From: CAYTQK01 sp964439745 | Lineage (GTDB): Bacteria; Desulfobacterota; Desulfobacteria; Desulfobacterales; Desulfosudaceae | Assembly (NCBI GenBank): GCA_964439745.1 | Contig: CAYTQK010000023.1 | Coordinates: forward strand, 1-18,928 | DNA: 18,928 nucleotides | Reading direction: 5' to 3' | Part shown: positions 14,623 to 18,928 of the stretch, piece by piece | How the letters are laid out: every line of letters begins with the position of its first letter | Position numbering within the stretch: position 1 is the stretch's first letter | Program-made: the position numbers and the translations under genes | The notes under the pieces: model-generated | The model's database searches: none | The model's input: only the letters and a program-made list of their open reading frames with translations | What the model was told of the DNA's origin: nothing

Positions 14623-15850
14623 ACGCCGAACAATCATTCACGCGGCCGCGGCCCTGGGCCTGATTCTGCTCTGCCTGGCCGGTTTTCTGCTGCTGAAGTC
14701 CAGCCGCCAGTCCCTGGCCCGCCACCAGCCGGCGGTTTCCCACCCCCTGGTGCGCGCAGTTCCGGTGCGGATCGAACCGGTAACCATGTCCATTGCCGGG
14801 CAGGGCACGGTGCAGCCTCGCAGGGAAAGCCGGCTGGTCGCCCAGGTCAGCGGCCGGGTTGAGCACCTGTCGGACAACCTGGTCAACGGCGGCCGGGTCC
14901 GCCGGGGGGAGCTCCTGCTGACCATCGAACCCCGTGATTATGAAATCGCGGTCACCCTGGCCGAGGCCAGCATCAAGGACGCCGAAAGCCGGTATGAGCA
15001 GGCCCGCCAGGAAGCCCGGGCGGCGCGGCGGGAATGGGCGCAGGTCCATCCGGAAGATGATCCGCCTCCGCTGGTGGCCAAGGAACCGCAGCTGGCCGCG
15101 GCCCAGGCGGCCCTGGACGCCGAGCGGGCCAACCTGGACAAGGCCCGGCTGAACCTGGCCCGGACAAGGATTACCGCCCCCTTTGACGGGCGGATCAGCG
15201 CCAAGCAGGTTGATTTGGGACAATACGTCACTCCCGGACAGTCCGTGGCCGCTGTTTACGAAACGGCCGCGGTCGAAATCGTGGTGCCCCTGGCCGATGG
15301 CGATCTGCGCTGGCTGGATGTGCCGGGATTTACCACGGATGCCGGACAGGGCGCGGCGGCCACGGTCCATGCCGGTGTGGCCGGACGCAAAATGACCTGG
15401 TCCGGGCGGGTGGTCCGGGCGGAAGGGAAGATTGATCCGCAGACACGGCTGGTGAACATCGTCGTGCGGGTGCCGGAACCGGATGCGACCCGCCCACCCC
15501 TGGCCGTGGGGCAGTTCGTGGAGGTGGCCCTGGCCGGCCAGACCCTGGAGGACGCGGCCGTCATTCCGCGGGCCGCGCTGCATGACGAGAATACGGTCTG
15601 GCAGGTGGATCCGGCCGAAGAACGGCTTTATTTCCGCACCATCGAGGTGGCCCGCCGGGATCGGCGCGGGGTGGTCGTCAGCGGCGGCCTGCACCCGGGC
15701 CAGCCGGTGGTGGTGTCGCCTTTAAAAACGGCAACCGACGGGATGAAGGTGCGTCTGCCAACCGCCGCGTCCGATGAAGCGGCTGATGACGGCGAAAAGC
15801 AGGACCCGGACATGGTCCCGGACAATCCAGCTGAGGGAGAGCGGACATGA
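14612..15850 (+). CDS. RND efflux periplasmic membrane fusion protein (HlyD/AcrA family)
   Basis: The 412-residue protein links the inner-membrane pump to the outer-membrane channel. It has an N-terminal membrane anchor (about 9-28), a split lipoyl-like domain (VQPRRESRLVAQVSGRVEHL and ARTRITAPFDGRISAKQVDLGQYV), a helical hairpin between them (about 110-175), a beta-barrel (VEIVVPLADGDLRWL), and a membrane-proximal domain (PRAALHDENTVWQVD onward). I chose ATG 14612 because AGGTGA (14601-14606) lies 5 bases upstream; an in-frame ATG at 14573 is an alternative. The stop overlaps the RND start by 4 bases (ATGA). The C-terminal tail is acidic (DEAADDGEKQDPD). Confidence 0.93.
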   Translation: MNHKRRTIIHAAAALGLILLCLAGFLLLKSSRQSLARHQPAVSHPLVRAVPVRIEPVTMSIAGQGTVQPRRESRLVAQVSGRVEHLSDNLVNGGRVRRGELLLTIEPRDYEIAVTLAEASIKDAESRYEQARQEARAARREWAQVHPEDDPPPLVAKEPQLAAAQAALDAERANLDKARLNLARTRITAPFDGRISAKQVDLGQYVTPGQSVAAVYETAAVEIVVPLADGDLRWLDVPGFTTDAGQGAAATVHAGVAGRKMTWSGRVVRAEGKIDPQTRLVNIVVRVPEPDATRPPLAVGQFVEVALAGQTLEDAAVIPRAALHDENTVWQVDPAEERLYFRTIEVARRDRRGVVVSGGLHPGQPVVVSPLKTATDGMKVRLPTAASDEAADDGEKQDPDMVPDNPAEGERT

Positions 15851-18800
15851 GAACCGTCATCGCCTGGTTTGCCGGAAATCACGTGGCCGCCAACCTGTTG
15901 ATGCTGTTCATACTTGTCGCCGGCGTTTTGACCGCCATAAACATCAAGCTGGAAGTGTTTCCGGAAACGGAGCTGGACAAGATCCGCATCACCGTGGCCT
16001 ACCCGGGCGCCTCGCCGGCGGAGGTGGAAGAAGGAGTGGTGCGCCGGATCGAGGAGAACATCGCCGGCCTGGAAGGCATCAAGCGGATTGATTCCGTGGC
16101 CCGGGAAGGGGCCGCCGCCATTACGATCGAGGTCATGAAGGGCGGAGACCTCCAAAAGCTGCTGGACGACACCAAGGCCGAAGTTGACCGGATTACCACG
16201 CTGCCCGAGGAGGCCGAAGATCCGGTCATCCGGGAAGTAACCCGGCGTTCCCAGGTGATCAGTATCGCCATTTACGGGGATGTCGCCGAAGCCACCCTCA
16301 AGCACATCGCCCAGACCGCCAAGGATGAACTGACCAGCCGCGAGGGCGTCACCCTGGCCGAGCTGGCGGCGGCCCGGGGCAACGAGATCCATATCGATAT
16401 TTCCGAGACCACCCTGCGCAAATACAATCTCACCCTGGGCAAAGTGGCCCAGATGGTGGCCAGCAGCAGCCTGGACCTGCCGGCCGGCAGCGTCGACGCC
16501 GAAGGCGGGGAAGTGCTTATCCGCACCAAGGGACGCCGCTATTATGCCGATGAATACCGGGATATTCCCGTCATTACCCGGCCGGACGGGGCGCATATTA
16601 CCCTGGGGCAGATCGCCCGCGTCAGCGAGGGATTCGCCGATGTGGATCTTTCTTCCGAATTCCAGGGATACCCGGCGATCATTATCAATGTGTACCGGAT
16701 CGCCGACCAGAGCGCCCTGGATGTGGCCGCCGTTGCCAAGCAGTACGTCAAGGAGCTGGCGCCGACCCTGCCCCGCGGCGTTCACGTGCAATACTACAAG
16801 GATCGTTCCAGCCTCCTCAAAAGCCGCATCGAACTGCTGACCCGCAACATGGTCCTGGGGCTGGTATTGGTCAGCCTGCTGCTGGGATTGTTCCTGAACC
16901 GACACCTGGCCTTCTGGGTTACCCTGGGCATTCCCATTAGTTTTGCCTTCGGCCTGCTGCTGCTGCCGTATTACGACGTCTCCCTGAACATGACCTCTTT
17001 GTTCGCCTTTATCATGGTCCTGGGCATCGTGGTGGACGACGCCATCATTGTCGGGGAGAATGTGTTCCGCCGGCAGGAGGAAGGCGGTGCTCCGCTGACG
17101 GCGTCGATCGAAGGCACCCTCCAGGTGGGCCGCCCGGTGATTTTCGCCGTGCTGACCACCATCGTCGCCTTCTGGCCCCTGCTGACCATTGGCGGTACCA
17201 CCGGCAATTTCATGCGCAGCATCCCCCTGGTGGTTATCCTCGTCCTGGTCGGTTCCCTGGTGGAATCGCTGCTGGTGCTGCCGGCCCACCTGGCCCGGAG
17301 CAAGGCGGCGCGGAAAGCTGCGCAGCGCCCCAAGCGCATGAATCGCTGGCTGAAGCAGGTGATAGACGGGCCGTATCACCGCCTGGTGGAGTCCTGCCTG
17401 CACTGGCGCTACCTTACCCTGGCGGCGGGCGTGGGCCTGCTCCTGCTGACCCTGGGTATCTGGTCGGCCGGCGTGATCAAATTCACCTTTTTCCCCAAGG
17501 TGGAAGGTGACATGATGGAATGCCAGGTCACCATGCCGGCCGGTACCCCGCCGGAACGGACGATGGAAGTGGTCCGTCATCTTGAAAAAACGGCCAAGAC
17601 CATGCTGGCGGAAAAGGACGCCGAGCGGCCGGAAGAGGCGCCCTCCCTGCTGGAGTATACGGCCGCCATCGTCGGTGCCCAGTTCGGCTATCACGGCAGC
17701 GGGGATACCGGCGGTCACCTGGCCCAGGTCTTGGTACAGCTGCTGGACGGCGAACAGCGGGATCTCAGTTCGGCCGCCCTGGCCCGGGAGTGGCGGCAGC
17801 GGGCCGGCCAAATTCCGGACGCGGAATCCCTGGTTTTTCAAAGCCAGATTCACAGCGCCGGCAATCCAGTGGAGGTCCATCTCTCCCTGGACGACCAGGA
17901 CCGGCTGCTGGCGGCAGCCGAGGACCTGAAAGCCGAGCTGGAAGGATTTGACGGGGTGTTTGACATCACTGACAGCTTTCTGCCCGGGAAGATGGAAATG
18001 CGGCTTCGGCTCAAGCCCACCGGAGCCGGCCTGGGGCTGCAGCTGGAGGACCTGGCCCGGCAGGTACGCCATGCTTTTTACGGGGCCGAGGCCCTGCGAT
18101 TTCAGCGGGACAAAGACGAGGTCAAGGTGCTGGTGCGGTACCCGGACGAGGAGAGAAAATCGCTGGGCAACGTGGAAGACATGCGCATCCGCACGGCCGA
18201 CGGCCGGGAGGTGCCTTTTTCCGAGGTGGCCGCGGTGGACATGGAACGGGGGTATGCCTCCATTAACCGGGCCCAGCGCATGCGGGTCATCAAGGTGATG
18301 GCCGACGTCAATGAAAAGGTGACCAATGCCAATGAGGTACGCCAGAACCTGGTCAGCAACTATCTGCCCCGGCTGAAACAGAGCTATCCCGGTCTGCGCT
18401 ATGTTATCGAGGGGGAAGGCCAGGAGCAGAAAGAAGTGCTCGGTGATGTCGGCCGGGGGATTCTCATCGCCCTGATGTGCATCTACGCCCTGCTGGCGGT
18501 GCCCTTCCGGTCCTTTTCCCAGCCGCTCATCATCATGGCGGCCATCCCCTTCGGCATGGTCGGCGCCGTCCTCGGCCACCTGCTAATGGGTTTCAATATC
18601 AGTGTCATCAGCCTGCTGGGCATGGTCGGCCTGGCCGGGGTGGTGGTCAACGACTCGCTGGTCCTGATTCACCGCATCAACGAATTGCGCAAAGAGGGGT
18701 TTGACGCCCATGACGCCATTATTGAAAGCGGCAAACTGCGTTTCCGGGCCATCATCCTGACCTCGGTGACCACCTTTGGCGGGCTGACCCCGATGCTGCT

Positions 18801-18928
18801 GGAAAAAAGCCTGCAGGCCCGGTTTCTGGTGCCCATGGCCGTCAGCCTCGGGTTCGGAGTGCTGTTTGCCACCCTCGTCACCCTGCTGCTGGTTCCCTGC
18901 GGTTACATGATCCTGGAGGATGTGCATC
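15847..18928 (+). CDS. RND efflux pump, inner-membrane permease (3' end cut)
   Basis: The frame is open for 1027 codons to the right edge, close to the usual 1030-1060 residues. It is a proton-driven RND permease of the AcrB superfamily. The start MRTVIAWFAGNHVAANLLMLF gives the first membrane helix. Two large periplasmic loops follow (about 35-330 and 540-850). Helix 4 keeps the proton-relay pair Asp397-Asp398 in GIVVDDAIIVGENVF. In helix 10, where AcrB has a key Lys, I read GVVVNDSLVLIHRIN with Asn935-Asp936, as in a distinct RND subgroup. GAGGGAGAG precedes the ATG, which overlaps the previous stop by 4 bases. Together with the two upstream genes it makes a full tripartite exporter. The substrate is not evident. 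Confidence 0.94.
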   Translation, partial: MRTVIAWFAGNHVAANLLMLFILVAGVLTAINIKLEVFPETELDKIRITVAYPGASPAEVEEGVVRRIEENIAGLEGIKRIDSVAREGAAAITIEVMKGGDLQKLLDDTKAEVDRITTLPEEAEDPVIREVTRRSQVISIAIYGDVAEATLKHIAQTAKDELTSREGVTLAELAAARGNEIHIDISETTLRKYNLTLGKVAQMVASSSLDLPAGSVDAEGGEVLIRTKGRRYYADEYRDIPVITRPDGAHITLGQIARVSEGFADVDLSSEFQGYPAIIINVYRIADQSALDVAAVAKQYVKELAPTLPRGVHVQYYKDRSSLLKSRIELLTRNMVLGLVLVSLLLGLFLNRHLAFWVTLGIPISFAFGLLLLPYYDVSLNMTSLFAFIMVLGIVVDDAIIVGENVFRRQEEGGAPLTASIEGTLQVGRPVIFAVLTTIVAFWPLLTIGGTTGNFMRSIPLVVILVLVGSLVESLLVLPAHLARSKAARKAAQRPKRMNRWLKQVIDGPYHRLVESCLHWRYLTLAAGVGLLLLTLGIWSAGVIKFTFFPKVEGDMMECQVTMPAGTPPERTMEVVRHLEKTAKTMLAEKDAERPEEAPSLLEYTAAIVGAQFGYHGSGDTGGHLAQVLVQLLDGEQRDLSSAALAREWRQRAGQIPDAESLVFQSQIHSAGNPVEVHLSLDDQDRLLAAAEDLKAELEGFDGVFDITDSFLPGKMEMRLRLKPTGAGLGLQLEDLARQVRHAFYGAEALRFQRDKDEVKVLVRYPDEERKSLGNVEDMRIRTADGREVPFSEVAAVDMERGYASINRAQRMRVIKVMADVNEKVTNANEVRQNLVSNYLPRLKQSYPGLRYVIEGEGQEQKEVLGDVGRGILIALMCIYALLAVPFRSFSQPLIIMAAIPFGMVGAVLGHLLMGFNISVISLLGMVGLAGVVVNDSLVLIHRINELRKEGFDAHDAIIESGKLRFRAIILTSVTTFGGLTPMLLEKSLQARFLVPMAVSLGFGVLFATLVTLLLVPCGYMILEDVH

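Noticed and set aside
15628..18579. A 983-codon open frame on the minus strand
   Set aside because: It lies opposite the RND pump and fusion-protein genes, is rich in Gly, Gln, His and Asp with no family motif, and reflects third-position GC bias of the real genes.

Overview
The window is GC-rich and tightly packed with bacterial genes on both strands. The content suggests a Gram-negative, probably anaerobic member of the Desulfobacterota (delta-proteobacterial, sulfate-reducer-like). The reasons are a cytoplasmic molybdopterin oxidoreductase, a LysR regulator of the selenium-metabolism-associated type, a cation transporter fused to a NifX/FeMo-cofactor domain, a DUF3783 protein, the TIGR03546/TIGR03545 gene pair, and outer-membrane export components. 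This taxonomic call is an inference from gene content, without any database search.

Layout. (1) 1-2659, minus strand: a molybdopterin oxidoreductase followed, with a 4-base ATGA overlap, by a MoxR-type AAA+ ATPase that runs off the left edge. A good sigma70-like promoter precedes the pair. (2) 2660-4608: an accessory-looking island. It holds a dense cluster of inverted repeats (2841-3047), a class II Fic protein on the minus strand, and a 40-codon relic that looks like the N-terminus of a type I restriction HsdR subunit. (3) 4609-6887, plus strand: the two-gene TIGR03546/TIGR03545 envelope pair, start-stop overlapped, with its own promoter. (4) 6918-8077: divergently transcribed HD-domain hydrolase (minus) and DUF3783 protein (plus). 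(5) 8108-9310, minus: an exported TPR protein. (6) 9532-12167, plus: an exported DUF3617 protein, a LysR regulator, and a CDF cation transporter with a C-terminal FeMo-cofactor-type domain. (7) 12471-18928, plus: a TetR repressor followed by a complete tripartite efflux operon (outer-membrane lipoprotein, membrane fusion protein, RND pump). The pump is cut by the right edge.

How it works together. The right-hand operon is a self-contained drug/metabolite efflux unit that probably controls itself through TetR, with repeats over the promoter at 12350-12386. The left-hand pair suggests a redox enzyme co-made with a MoxR chaperone. The CDF-NifX fusion next to a selenium-type LysR suggests metal or metalloid homeostasis. 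The most interesting points are the multi-hairpin element and HsdR relic around fic, the AsmA-like architecture of the TIGR03545 protein, the serine at the usual metal-ligand position of the molybdoenzyme, and the transporter-cofactor-domain fusion. I saw no tRNA, rRNA, CRISPR array or intact insertion sequence.
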